Below, piece after piece: positions 1 to 8,964 of a stretch of DNA of 64,000 nucleotides. Position 1 is the stretch's first letter. Each line of letters begins with the position of its first letter. The notes below the pieces were generated by a model. The model made no database searches, had not been told where the DNA came from, and was given only the letters and a program-made list of their open reading frames with translations. The position numbers and the translations under genes were made by a program. Origin of the DNA: Bacteroidota bacterium (lineage in GTDB: Bacteria > Bacteroidota > Bacteroidia > JACCXN01); assembly GCA_013696965.1 (NCBI GenBank), contig JACCXN010000010.1, positions 62,001 to 126,000 of the forward strand, read 5' to 3'.

Positions 1-311
1 AAGAATTAAAAATGGATGATTTAAGTGAAATTTCAAATAGGGAAAAATCAAAGAGCCTTCAACTTTTGCTATATTCTCTGTTATTTTTAAGCAAAAATCC
101 TGATTCAAGTGTAAACTCCGGAATAATTAGTTTTAAAAAGCTAAGTGCAGGAGTAATGAATTTCTCCTTAGCCGGAGAAACTACTATCAATAAAGAATTA
201 ATTGAAAATTTCGAAAGTGAATTATCGAAAATAATCAATTTTTTATTTGACAAAGAAATTGCTTTTGAACATCACCCCGATTCTTTATATTGTCCTTTTT
301 GTGCTTGTTGA
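1..311 (+). CDS. C-terminal end of a PD-(D/E)XK / AddB-like nuclease (partial)
   Basis: The reading frame is open to the left edge of the window, so this is the last ~103 codons of a longer gene; the ATG at 12 is probably internal. The visible part has a helical stretch with QLLLYSLLF, a strand-like GIISFKKL segment, and an acidic helix leading to the terminal CPFCAC. A final region with GI-S and a cysteine cluster ending in CxxCxC is what the C-terminus of AddB/RecB-type PD-(D/E)XK nucleases looks like, where cysteines bind an Fe-S cluster. If right, the protein acts in double-strand break repair. The catalytic core lies outside the window, so the call rests on the tail only. It ends 17 bases before the converging response regulator gene. 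Confidence 0.5.
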   Translation, partial: ELKMDDLSEISNREKSKSLQLLLYSLLFLSKNPDSSVNSGIISFKKLSAGVMNFSLAGETTINKELIENFESELSKIINFLFDKEIAFEHHPDSLYCPFCAC

Positions 312-328
312 ATTTGATTAAAAAAAGA

Positions 329-1012
329 TCAACTTGTAAACTTATACCCTACTCCTCTTATAGAGTGGAAGTATCTAGCTTTTTTAGTGTTTTCTTCAAA
401 GTATTTTCTAAAAGCTAATATATAATTATCAATTGTCCTTGAGGATGGGTAAACATCATCTCCCCAAATTTCATCTAATATTTCGTTCCGTGAAACAACC
501 ATATTGTTTCTTTCGATTAATAATTTGAGTAATTGGAGTTCTTTTTTGTTGATTGAAAAAATTTTTCCGTATTTATCCTTTACCTGATAGGTTTGAAAAT
601 TAATGAAATTATCACCGAAATGAAACATTGTAAATTCCTTTTCTTTTGAAGCTCTTTTTAGCAAAATATTCACTCTTAATAAAAGCTCCTCTAAATTAAA
701 TGGTTTTGTTAAATAATCATCCGCACCCAACTTAAGCCCCTTTACCCTGTCTTCACCTGAGCTTTTTGCTGTTAAAAACAAAACAGGTGTTGAAACATCT
801 GTTTTTCTTATCTCTTCACAAATTTCAAAACCAGAAATTTCTGGAAGCATAACATCTAAAATCAAAAGATTATACTTGTTTTGGCAAAACAAAGACAATG
901 CATCTTTCCCATTGGAGCAAACATCTACTTTATGTCCTTCCAATTGTAAATTCAATGCAATGATTTCACTTAAATTCTCTTCATCCTCAACCAACAATAT
1001 TTTATTTTCCAT
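329..1012 (-). CDS. OmpR/PhoB-family DNA-binding response regulator
   Basis: Two-component transcription regulator. Numbered from the ATG at 1012 (227 aa), the receiver domain covers ~1-115: acidic pair E9-D10, phosphoacceptor D53 in ILDVMLP, the switch Thr in FLTAK, and K103 in LTKPF. The C-terminal ~130-227 is a winged-helix effector domain with the typical SRTIDNYILAFRKYF recognition helix and RGVGYKF wing. A TTG two codons upstream (1018) is possible, but MENKILLVEDEE is a standard start. A near-consensus promoter box lies ~25 bases upstream. No histidine kinase is adjacent in the window, so its partner is encoded elsewhere; its regulon cannot be inferred. Confidence 0.9.
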   Translation of the reverse strand: MENKILLVEDEENLSEIIALNLQLEGHKVDVCSNGKDALSLFCQNKYNLLILDVMLPEISGFEICEEIRKTDVSTPVLFLTAKSSGEDRVKGLKLGADDYLTKPFNLEELLLRVNILLKRASKEKEFTMFHFGDNFINFQTYQVKDKYGKIFSINKKELQLLKLLIERNNMVVSRNEILDEIWGDDVYPSSRTIDNYILAFRKYFEENTKKARYFHSIRGVGYKFTS

Positions 1013-1018
1013 TTTCAA

Positions 1019-1336
1019 TGATTCGTATTTTTTTTGTAAAGGTAAATTTTAAAAAAAAGAAAACTATAATTGCAGGGATGAATTAGATTTTTTACCCTAA
1101 TAATCCAATTATTCGATGCTTTAAATTTTAAGATCCCAATTTTAATTAAAAAAAATTTTGTTTTTAAGGGATATAAAATGTAGGTTTGAAATTTATAAAA
1201 CAGAAATTAATTACCGTAAATTAAATCAAATTTCACCATTTTTAATTTAACTTTTGTTTTTATACTCAAGTACTAACGTATAATATTATTCCTTCATATT
1301 ATAACAAAAAATAAAATAACCTCTAATAGCAACAAC
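1019..1336. other. AT-rich divergent intergenic region, 318 bp
   Basis: Separates the minus-strand response regulator from the plus-strand metalloprotease. It is extremely AT-rich, with A and T runs, and carries no convincing ORF, tRNA or strong hairpin. Besides the box at 1037-1044 no TAnnTTTG element close to the metalloprotease start was found, so the position of that promoter is unresolved. Confidence 0.6.
1037..1044 (-). promoter_or_regulatory. Possible -7 box (TACCTTTA) for the response regulator
   Basis: Minus-strand TACCTTTA matches the Bacteroidota -7 element TAnnTTTG at all but the last position and sits 24 bases before the ATG at 1012. No clear -33 TTTG at the usual spacing was found. 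Confidence 0.3.
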
Positions 1337-3490
1337 ATGAAAAGAACCCTTACTCAATTTTCAACCTTGAAAAAATTATTTTTTCTATCAGCAATACTCT
1401 TTTTTTCCACTTCCTTCTCTTTCGGACAAAGAACCTGTGGTACTATGGAAAACCTTGAAATGCGAATGCAACAAGATCCTGGCCTGAAAATGAGAATGGA
1501 AGAAATGGAAAATGATATTAAGAATATTAAGGGCAACAATTCAGGATCAAGAGCTGTATTTACAATTCCTGTTGTATTTCATGTTGTTTACAGAACCGCT
1601 ACAGAGAATATTTCAGATGCAAGGTTAATTGAGCAATTAAATATATTAACAGAAGATTTCAGGAGATTAAACGCAGACAAGACAAACACTCCTGCAGGAT
1701 TTCTAGGAATTGCCGGAGATACAGAAATTGAATTTTGCCTTGCCCAACAAGACCCACTAGGAAACCCTTCAACAGGAATTACCAGAACACTTACCACTGT
1801 AACTGCATTCAACACTAATGATGCGGTAAAATTTAATGCACAAGGCGGAAAAGATGTTTGGGACAGAAATAAATATTTAAATATATGGGTTTGTAATTTA
1901 GGTAACAGTTTGTTAGGTTATGCCCAGTTTCCAGGTGGAGCTGCTGCAACTGATGGAGTTGTATGTCATTATAAATACACAGGAAAAACAGGCGCTACAG
2001 CTCCTTTTAACAAGGGTAGGACTGCAACTCATGAAGTTGGCCATTTTTTCAATTTGAGGCATATTTGGGGAGATGCGAATTGTGGGAATGATCAGGTAGC
2101 TGATACACCGGTTCAACAGGATGAAAATTATGGTTGTCCAACTTATCCTTTAAGTCCTAATTCATGTTCAACTACAAATTCAAATGGAGACATGTTCATG
2201 AATTACATGGATTATTCAGATGATGGATGTATGAATGCTTTTTCTGTAGGACAGGGAACAAGAATGCAAGCATCATTAAATCTTGCATCGCGTGTTGGTT
2301 TAAAAAATTCGATCGGTTGCCAGCCTGTTAATTTGGCCCTAAATGATGCCGGAATTTCTGCAATTATATCACCTTCAGGATCTTCTTGTGATCTTACTTT
2401 TATTCCAGTTGTTACTTTGAAAAATTTTGGTTCAAACACACTTACATCTGCAATAATAAATTTCAATATTGACGGAGGCACTAACCAAACATTCAATTAT
2501 AGTGGAACACTTGCATCTCAGGCTACTGTAAACATTACTTTAACTAGTATGACAACAAATGCAGGAAACCATACTTTTAATGCATTTACCACAATGCCAA
2601 ATGGTGTTGCTGATTCACAAAGTTCCAACGACAACTTCTCAGCCATTTTTACAATTTTAGGAGGTGCAACGTCCGTAGCATTGCCTTATCTTGAAAGTTT
2701 TGAAGGCACATTCGTACCATCAGGATGGCAATTAGTAAACCCTGACAATAATTTAACCTGGACAAAATCAGCTGCGGCAGGTGGATTTGCAAATACACCA
2801 TCGAGTGCCAAAATGGATAATTTTACTTCTACTGCAAATATTTCAGGACAAAGTGATTATTTGTACACACCCTTTTTCAACCTGAGCTCGGCACAATTAC
2901 CAATAACTCTTGATTTTAGCGTAGCCTATGCAAGATGGAGCAATACTTATCATGATTCTCTAATTGTAAACTTAAGTACTGATTGTGGCGGAACCTGGTC
3001 AAGAATCTTTGCAAAAGGCAATCTGGGTCTTGCAACAAATGGAGGTGCAAATGACACAAATCTTTTTGTTCCAACAGCTTCACAGTGGAGAGCCGAATCA
3101 ATTAATCTAAATGCATATGTTGGGAATCCTAATGTAAGAATTTCATTTCAAGCAAAAAGCGGATGGGGAAACAACTTATACATTGATGATATAGCAGTTA
3201 ATGAATCTTCTATTACAGGAATGGAAAAAAGCCAGTCCGTTAAGGGAGTTTCAGTTTATCCTAATCCTAGTAAGGGACAATTGTTTATTCAAACTGATAA
3301 TGAAGATAAGAATGCAGTTAAAATAAGCATATTTAATACACTGGGTGAAATTATTGCCAATGAAAGCAACAGCAATAACAAATCAGGAAATTATTATTTT
3401 GACATGAACAATTATCCAAATGGAATTTATTTGATAAATATTGAAACTTCTAAAGGAGTTACAGTCAAAAAAATGATTTTGGCCAAGTAA
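1337..3490 (+). CDS. Secreted M43-family zinc metalloprotease with T9SS type A sorting domain
   Basis: 717 aa. A Sec signal peptide (~1-30, ending SFSFGQ) is followed by a pro-region and an M43 (pappalysin/cytophagalysin-like) catalytic domain with the zinc motif HEVGHFFNLRH (H232, E233, H236, H242) and a Met-turn NYMDY (289-293). After this come a CARDB/Ig-like segment (~345-445), a jelly-roll region resembling MAM/choice-of-anchor domains (~455-620), and a Por secretion tail beginning near VSVYPNPSKG (~637-717). The family cleaves extracellular proteins; the tail directs export through the type IX system and surface attachment or release. The gene is monocistronic, bounded by a 318-bp AT-rich spacer and a strong terminator. 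Confidence 0.93.
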   Translation: MKRTLTQFSTLKKLFFLSAILFFSTSFSFGQRTCGTMENLEMRMQQDPGLKMRMEEMENDIKNIKGNNSGSRAVFTIPVVFHVVYRTATENISDARLIEQLNILTEDFRRLNADKTNTPAGFLGIAGDTEIEFCLAQQDPLGNPSTGITRTLTTVTAFNTNDAVKFNAQGGKDVWDRNKYLNIWVCNLGNSLLGYAQFPGGAAATDGVVCHYKYTGKTGATAPFNKGRTATHEVGHFFNLRHIWGDANCGNDQVADTPVQQDENYGCPTYPLSPNSCSTTNSNGDMFMNYMDYSDDGCMNAFSVGQGTRMQASLNLASRVGLKNSIGCQPVNLALNDAGISAIISPSGSSCDLTFIPVVTLKNFGSNTLTSAIINFNIDGGTNQTFNYSGTLASQATVNITLTSMTTNAGNHTFNAFTTMPNGVADSQSSNDNFSAIFTILGGATSVALPYLESFEGTFVPSGWQLVNPDNNLTWTKSAAAGGFANTPSSAKMDNFTSTANISGQSDYLYTPFFNLSSAQLPITLDFSVAYARWSNTYHDSLIVNLSTDCGGTWSRIFAKGNLGLATNGGANDTNLFVPTASQWRAESINLNAYVGNPNVRISFQAKSGWGNNLYIDDIAVNESSITGMEKSQSVKGVSVYPNPSKGQLFIQTDNEDKNAVKISIFNTLGEIIANESNSNNKSGNYYFDMNNYPNGIYLINIETSKGVTVKKMILAK

Positions 3491-3511
3491 TTTTTTGCTG
3501 TTTCAGCAAAC

Positions 3512-3549
3512 AAAAAAGGCATTCTGCAGAAAAGCAGGATGCCTTTTTT
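3512..3549 (+). terminator. Rho-independent terminator after the M43 protease gene
   Basis: A 16-bp stem (left arm 3512-3527, right arm 3534-3549, one G-T wobble) with a six-base loop AGAAAA. The GC-rich core GGCAT-CTGC is followed by a T tract. It is the strongest hairpin seen in the window. Confidence 0.9.
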
Positions 3550-3578
3550 TGTTATTCAGGCTTTTAGGATTAACTTCG
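3548..3578 (+). promoter_or_regulatory. Promoter for mqnE (TTTG-N19-TAACTTCG)
   Basis: A -33-like TTTG at 3548-3551 and a -7-like TAACTTCG at 3571-3578 (one mismatch to TAnnTTTG) are separated by 19 bases, the spacing known for Bacteroidota sigma-ABfr promoters. The -33 element is made from the last T's of the preceding terminator. The mqnE ATG follows 18 bases after the box. Confidence 0.55.
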
Positions 3579-3596
3579 TCCTAAAATCATTTAGAA

Positions 3597-4772
3597 ATGG
3601 ATACAACACATTTAAAAGCACTTATTGATAAAGGGAAATTATCACCGGAATTAAAAATTACAAGCCTTAAAGTTTTAAACAATGAAAGGTTGGATTTTAA
3701 TGAAGGCGTGCTTTTATATAAGCAAGCGGATTTGGGACTTTTGGGTTTGCTAGCCAATTTTGTAAGAGAAAACAAAAATGGAAACTTCACCTATTTTAAT
3801 CGCAATTTCCATGTAGAACCAACCAACCTCTGTGTTTTTGATTGCAAATTTTGTTCTTATTCTAAAAACTTCAAGCATAAAGGTGAAGCCTGGGAATTAT
3901 CTGAAGAAAAAATTTATGAGATTATCCGAAGCTATGATGGCAAACCTGTTACAGAGGTTCATATTGTAGGAGGTGTGCATCCAAAAATGGGGCTGCTTTA
4001 TTTTGCAAAGATGATCCAAAACATAAAGAAAATAAGACCGGAAATCCACGTAAAAGCTTTTACTGCGGTAGAACTTGAATATATGTGCCGCAAAGCCAAG
4101 GTTAGTTTTCATGAAGGGCTTTCAATTCTCAAGGAACATGGTCAGGATTCTTTACCCGGTGGTGGCGCTGAAATTTTTGATGAAAAAATTAGAAGTGAAA
4201 TTTGTGATGATAAATGTAGTTCAGCTGAGTGGTTAGAAATTCATGAAACAGCACATAAATTAGGTATGCCCTCTAATGCGACAATTCTTTACGGACATAT
4301 AGAAAATTATGAGCACCGCATTGATCATATGCAACGGTTGCGAACATTACAAGATAAGACCAGGGGCTTTAATACTTTTATTCCTCTTAAATTCAGAAAC
4401 AAGGACAATCAAATGTCGCATATTAATGAGGTTTCTATTATTGAAGATTTGAGAAACTATGCTATTTCCAGAATTTTTATGGATAACTTCCAACACATAA
4501 AAGCATATTGGCCAATGATTGGAAGAGAGACTGCAGCTTTATCCATGGCATTTGGAGTGGATGATATAGATGGTACAATTGATGATTCCACAAAAATATA
4601 TACTATGGCTGGATCAGAGGAACAAACTCCTGCAATGAGCACTAAGGATTTAGTTCAACTTATTAAAGATAACGGGAGACATCCAATTGAAAGGGATACT
4701 TTATACAATGTTGTTACTGATTACAATTGCTATGATTTTGAAAAGGAAGAGTTAAAAGAAAGCATTGTATAA
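3597..4772 (+). CDS. mqnE: Aminodeoxyfutalosine synthase (radical SAM), menaquinone futalosine pathway
   Basis: 391 aa, full length for MqnE. The radical-SAM cluster motif CxxxCxxC is C79, C83, C86 within CVFDCKFC, followed by HIVGGVHP, KAFTAVE, LPGGGAEIF and NATILYGH, a combination that separates MqnE from the related MqnC and from CofH. The enzyme joins 3-[(1-carboxyvinyl)oxy]benzoate with the SAM-derived adenosyl radical to make 6-amino-6-deoxyfutalosine in the cytoplasm. Its presence implies menaquinone is made by the futalosine route rather than by MenF-MenD. No other mqn gene is in the window. It has its own promoter and converges on rluD. Confidence 0.92.
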   Translation: MDTTHLKALIDKGKLSPELKITSLKVLNNERLDFNEGVLLYKQADLGLLGLLANFVRENKNGNFTYFNRNFHVEPTNLCVFDCKFCSYSKNFKHKGEAWELSEEKIYEIIRSYDGKPVTEVHIVGGVHPKMGLLYFAKMIQNIKKIRPEIHVKAFTAVELEYMCRKAKVSFHEGLSILKEHGQDSLPGGGAEIFDEKIRSEICDDKCSSAEWLEIHETAHKLGMPSNATILYGHIENYEHRIDHMQRLRTLQDKTRGFNTFIPLKFRNKDNQMSHINEVSIIEDLRNYAISRIFMDNFQHIKAYWPMIGRETAALSMAFGVDDIDGTIDDSTKIYTMAGSEEQTPAMSTKDLVQLIKDNGRHPIERDTLYNVVTDYNCYDFEKEELKESIV

Positions 4773-4809
4773 GTTTGATGAACTTTTTAAAATGAGTTTC
4801 ACTCAGCTT

Positions 4810-5853
4810 TTATGTAATGCTCGCAACGGAATAAATTCTCCATTTTTCAATAACCTGTTGCATATCATCAGGAATTTCAGAATCAAAAAACATATCCTTT
4901 CCAGTGTCGGGGTGTACAAAGCCCAATGATTTTGCGTGGAGTGCATGACGAGGCATAATTTTAAAGCAGTTTTCAATAAACTGCTTGTATTTTGTAAAAG
5001 TTGTGCCTTTTAATATTTTATCTCCTCCATATAATTCATCATTGAACAAGGGATGTCCAAGGTGTTTGAAATGAACTCTAATTTGATGTGTTCTTCCTGT
5101 TTCAAGCTTACATTGCACCAAAGTAACATAGCCAAATCTTTCCAAAACTTTGTAATGAGAAACAGCATGTTTGCCCAAGTCTCCTTCGGGGAAAACATCC
5201 ATCTTTTTTCTATCCTTTATATTTCTTCCAATATTGCCTACAATTGTTCCTTCATCTTCTTTTATATCGCCCCAAACAAGTGCAAAATAAGTCCTTTTTG
5301 TAGTTCTGTCAAAAAATTGTTTAGCCAATTTAGCCAGGGCAATTTCATTGGTGGCCAGCACCATAATACCTGAAGTATTTTTATCCAATCGATGAACAAG
5401 GCCAGGACGCGGATCCTGAGTTTTAAACATGGGTAAATTACTAAAATGGTACATTAATCCATTAACCAGAGTACCTGAATAATTTCCGTATCCGGGATGA
5501 ACAACAAGGCCTGGTTGTTTATTAACTACAACAAGCCAATTATCTTCATATACAATGTTAAGGGGTATGTTCTGGGGTATTATTTCTCTATCTCTAGGAG
5601 GTTGAGCCAAAACAATGGTAATAACATCGAGAGGCTTTATCCTGTAATTTGGCTTAACAGCTTTTCCGTTTACCAAAACATTTCCAGCTAATGCTGCACT
5701 TTGAATCTTACTGCGACTTGCATTTTGTATTCGGTTCATCAGGAATTTATCAATCCTGAGCATATCTTGTCCTGGATCTACTTTAATTCTAAAATGTTCA
5801 TACATTTCATCATCTTCCTGGGCAATATCTTCTGTATATTCTTCTTCAATCAA
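4810..5853 (-). CDS. rluD: RluA/RluD-family 23S rRNA pseudouridine synthase
   Basis: 347 aa. An S4 RNA-binding domain (~31-90) precedes the RluA catalytic domain with HRLDKNTSG, where D157 is the expected catalytic aspartate, and GRTHQIRVH further on. The family isomerises uridines in large-subunit rRNA (positions 1911/1915/1917 for RluD). The start is uncertain: the frame has no ATG before Met17, so a TTG at 5853 gives the acidic N-terminal extension usual in Bacteroidota homologues; the alternative is ATG at 5805. It lies 13 bases after the T9SS gene and is probably the last gene of the PASTA / T9SS / rluD transcript. The exact rRNA target is inferred from family similarity. Confidence 0.85.
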   Translation of the reverse strand: MIEEEYTEDIAQEDDEMYEHFRIKVDPGQDMLRIDKFLMNRIQNASRSKIQSAALAGNVLVNGKAVKPNYRIKPLDVITIVLAQPPRDREIIPQNIPLNIVYEDNWLVVVNKQPGLVVHPGYGNYSGTLVNGLMYHFSNLPMFKTQDPRPGLVHRLDKNTSGIMVLATNEIALAKLAKQFFDRTTKRTYFALVWGDIKEDEGTIVGNIGRNIKDRKKMDVFPEGDLGKHAVSHYKVLERFGYVTLVQCKLETGRTHQIRVHFKHLGHPLFNDELYGGDKILKGTTFTKYKQFIENCFKIMPRHALHAKSLGFVHPDTGKDMFFDSEIPDDMQQVIEKWRIYSVASIT

Positions 5854-5866
5854 TTTAATTGGGGAA

Positions 5867-8068
5867 TTAATTCGAAATTATTATTTTTTGACTTTGACTT
5901 TTTCCTGTTAAAGAATTATCAATTTTTACAATATAAATTCCATTAGAAAAACCAGAAACATCAATAAATGTTAATTCCTGATTTTCATGTATAAAAACAT
6001 TTTTTCCATACATATCAAATATATTTATTCTGGTATGGCTGTAATCCGAAATTCCGTCAAAAAACAAGTGGTTATTTGCAGGATTAGGGAATATTGTGAT
6101 TAATTTTTCTTCATTGGATGCATTTTGAAAAGGTTCATCAATTCCTACTGAAGGATCCCTGGAAACCCCAAAAACTGGTCGCATTAACAGAGATCCGTTA
6201 AACTGGGTATTTTGCCAATTTCCATTGAGGTTATAAAATATTTTATCCTTCTGATTGTTGTTTTTATCAAAGCCAATATTTAATTCAGTAGCATTTACCT
6301 GCACCCACCCAACATAAATAATACCTGAGGCGACAAGGGGTGTTGATAAAACATACTCATTAAAGCCATTTATGTTTCCTGCAGTACCAGGGTAAGAAAA
6401 ATTATCATCCTGATAAAGTATGGTTTCAGGATTAAGATTACTCCAAACAGTAAGTTTAAAAGGGGCATACTGTACGTTACTATTTACAGGGGTAAAATGC
6501 ATGGCAACAGCAGTTAGTGTATCCAGGGTATTGAGCGTAAATTTATAGGCCAGTTTAGCTCCCATTTTGTTAAGTCCAAAACCAGACTCAGGAACACCAT
6601 CATCATAAGCATAATAATTATCAAACCTTTGAAGGTGTCTGATAGTGTCATTACTGCGGTTAACATCAATAACAGAATAAATTGAATTTGAAATTTCAAA
6701 TTCCTCATATAAATTGTTATTAATAGGAAATATAAAACCTGGAGTATTACTGTAGGTAAAATTAGTATTAGGGGATTCACTACCTGCGGAGGTATTTGTT
6801 AATAGTGTATTGCCACTTCTATCCTTAATGTTATAGGTGTAATTAATAACTTTGCCTATACTGCTTAAGTTGTTTAAATTTACGGTTATATCGCTTGCCA
6901 TTTCATTTCCAGGGTTTGCCACAAACTGCTTCCAGGGCATTTCCCTGAAATTTTTAAGGATTGTATTAGCAGGAGAAACAAAAGCCACGTCTTCAGGATT
7001 AACATGAGCATTAAGACCTTTTTCAAGCCTTACATAATCAAGGTTCCAATGATCTAAATTTCCTGAAAGGTTTGCATAGTTTTTAAAACGAAATTGAAAA
7101 CCATCCTGAAGAAATCCCTGTTGCATAATAGGAATCAGAACTTGTTTGAAAACATGATTTGCTTCTCCTTTTGCGCTCCATATTCGCTTCCAAAGCGAAT
7201 CAAGTGGAGAGTAGAATTCCAATACAAGCGAATCATTCGATTCTGGCATATTTCCAATTCCTTGTGGTTGATAATAAAAAGAAAAGTAAAGAGAATCTGA
7301 AGCTGGAAAATTCAAAAAGATAGGCTTTGATGTTAAGTGATCAGCAATGCCATGAGCAAGTACCTGACCAGGCGCATATGCTGAACCATTGCTAGAAAGG
7401 CCATCAAAAGTTACAACGCCAATGGTTGGCGGAGAAATCGCAAAAGAAGTATTAATATAAACATCATTGTCAAGCCATAAACTGTTTTTGGCACTTACAA
7501 AGGCAACCTTATTTACAATTGTATCTAGGATAAGTACTTTAAAAGGAACAAACGCATAATCCAGTTCATTTTGGGAATTAATATAAGCTCTTGAATAAGC
7601 AGGCCAGGCAGTAATTATTTTTGAAGGAATAAAAGGATTATTCGGAAAAGGGCCTTCTTCATAAAATGATAACTGAAATGAAGGTTTAGCAGTAGAATCA
7701 ATTTCATTGGTTATTGAATCATAGGTATAATCCCAACTTACGGTTTCAATGTATTTTAGGCTATCTACTATATTTCCATCTATTTTGAAATTCACTGCCA
7801 CAGAATCTGCGGTTTGATCAGCAAGGTAAATTGGCAGATAATAATAGGTAAACCGATCAACAGAGAAATCATCCACAAATGGTAGATTCAAGGTATCAAT
7901 AATAAAATATTGTTTATGGGCTGATCGGGAAGATTTTAATTCTAGCTGCGGTGTGTTTTTTATTAAATCAAGGTTATAATCAATGTCAATTAAATATTCG
8001 CCCTGACTATAAGCATTTAAGGCAAAGCAGAGAAAACAAAAAAACAAACCTGATGCTTTATTTCTCAT
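5867..8068 (-). CDS. Large secreted protein with T9SS type A sorting domain
   Basis: 733 aa. A signal peptide (~1-21, ending NAYSQG) is followed by a long beta-rich body without catalytic motif that I can recognise. It contains a segment resembling the choice-of-anchor/MAM-like jelly roll (DSLVLEFYSPLDSLWKRIW and DHWNLDYVRL, ~275-345) and a Por secretion tail from about residue 650 with ITIFPNPAN. The protein should reach the cell surface through the type IX system. The gene is tightly packed (7 and 13 base gaps) between the PASTA-protein gene and rluD, which suggests co-transcription, although no functional link to ribosome or wall metabolism can be seen. Confidence 0.85.
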   Translation of the reverse strand: MRNKASGLFFCFLCFALNAYSQGEYLIDIDYNLDLIKNTPQLELKSSRSAHKQYFIIDTLNLPFVDDFSVDRFTYYYLPIYLADQTADSVAVNFKIDGNIVDSLKYIETVSWDYTYDSITNEIDSTAKPSFQLSFYEEGPFPNNPFIPSKIITAWPAYSRAYINSQNELDYAFVPFKVLILDTIVNKVAFVSAKNSLWLDNDVYINTSFAISPPTIGVVTFDGLSSNGSAYAPGQVLAHGIADHLTSKPIFLNFPASDSLYFSFYYQPQGIGNMPESNDSLVLEFYSPLDSLWKRIWSAKGEANHVFKQVLIPIMQQGFLQDGFQFRFKNYANLSGNLDHWNLDYVRLEKGLNAHVNPEDVAFVSPANTILKNFREMPWKQFVANPGNEMASDITVNLNNLSSIGKVINYTYNIKDRSGNTLLTNTSAGSESPNTNFTYSNTPGFIFPINNNLYEEFEISNSIYSVIDVNRSNDTIRHLQRFDNYYAYDDGVPESGFGLNKMGAKLAYKFTLNTLDTLTAVAMHFTPVNSNVQYAPFKLTVWSNLNPETILYQDDNFSYPGTAGNINGFNEYVLSTPLVASGIIYVGWVQVNATELNIGFDKNNNQKDKIFYNLNGNWQNTQFNGSLLMRPVFGVSRDPSVGIDEPFQNASNEEKLITIFPNPANNHLFFDGISDYSHTRINIFDMYGKNVFIHENQELTFIDVSGFSNGIYIVKIDNSLTGKSQSQKIIISN

Positions 8069-8075
8069 TCTTATT

Positions 8076-8846
8076 CTATTTTTCAGGTGACTGAGTGATG
8101 AAAATATCTACAGGAGAGCCCATGTTTATCATTGATTCACTGCTAAATTGTGGAATTTGCTTATATACTCTTGCTTGGGTAGAATCTTTTACCGTTTCAT
8201 CTTTTATTACGGAACCCAGGTTTAAGGAACTGGCAAATAAGGCTTCAATAGCCTCTGCATAGGTAAGATTTAATAAGTTTGGTAATAAAACCATTTCATC
8301 ACTTACTCCTTTGCCTAAAACAAGATCAATGGAAGAACCCCGGAAGATTTCTTTCCCCGGTTCAATTTTCATTCCTTTAAATTCTTGTGATAGCACTGCA
8401 TTGTGGGCAATATCAGGAATGTACTTTAAATTTCCTACAACCAAACCTGCAGATTCAATAATTGCAATTGCTTGTCTTAATGAAAAATCAATAAGATCAG
8501 GCATTTTAACTTTTGGTGGTGTTTTTGTATTAATGGTTAAATAAAGCATCCGCTGTTCCTTAACCTGCAAATCGGCCTTTGGCTCCTGATCAATTACTAT
8601 CCCCGGTTTGCTTTTGCTGTCGTAAACAGAGTCTACAATGATATATCTAAAACCTTTTTGATTTAATATTTGATCCAATTCCTCTGCTTGATATCCCCTT
8701 AATTCAGGAACTGTAATTGTTTCACCATGCAAAGTATAGGAACTAAGGAACTGAAGCACTACCCAGGAAAGCGTAGCCAATAAAAAGAGAGCAGCAAAAA
8801 GATTAATAAAAAAGATCTTACTAATTAAAAATCTAAAAAAATTCAT
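8076..8846 (-). CDS. Membrane-anchored protein with three PASTA domains
   Basis: 256 aa. One N-terminal transmembrane helix (~10-35) is followed by three PASTA repeats of ~67 residues (~42-108, 112-178, 185-252), each with the typical VPxLxGxxxxxA start and a final strand (for example LYLTIN, IDLVLGKG). PASTA domains bind peptidoglycan stem peptides or lipid II. Bacteroidota carry them as stand-alone envelope proteins, not on a Ser/Thr kinase or PBP, and this gene fits that: no kinase domain is present. Its place downstream of ddl and upstream of rluD is a conserved arrangement as I recall it, in keeping with a role in cell-wall assembly. Confidence 0.85.
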   Translation of the reverse strand: MNFFRFLISKIFFINLFAALFLLATLSWVVLQFLSSYTLHGETITVPELRGYQAEELDQILNQKGFRYIIVDSVYDSKSKPGIVIDQEPKADLQVKEQRMLYLTINTKTPPKVKMPDLIDFSLRQAIAIIESAGLVVGNLKYIPDIAHNAVLSQEFKGMKIEPGKEIFRGSSIDLVLGKGVSDEMVLLPNLLNLTYAEAIEALFASSLNLGSVIKDETVKDSTQARVYKQIPQFSSESMINMGSPVDIFITQSPEK

Positions 8847-8934
8847 AGGACTGAATTAAAAACTGCTTAAATTAAACAGCTTTATTGATTAATTATTGTT
8901 TTTTTTTGATGAAAAATGAATTCATTGTATAAAG

Positions 8935-8963
8935 ATAAATGAAATTATCAGAACTTCATTTAT
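8935..8963 (-). terminator. Inverted repeat just after ddl (weak terminator or attenuator)
   Basis: A perfect 9-bp inverted repeat (8935-8943 with 8955-8963, ATAAATGAA/TTCATTTAT) with an 11-base loop begins two bases after the ddl stop codon. It is AT-only apart from one pair and lacks a long T tract, so it may be a weak terminator, an mRNA 3' stabiliser, or chance. Confidence 0.3.
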
Positions 8964-8964
8964 A

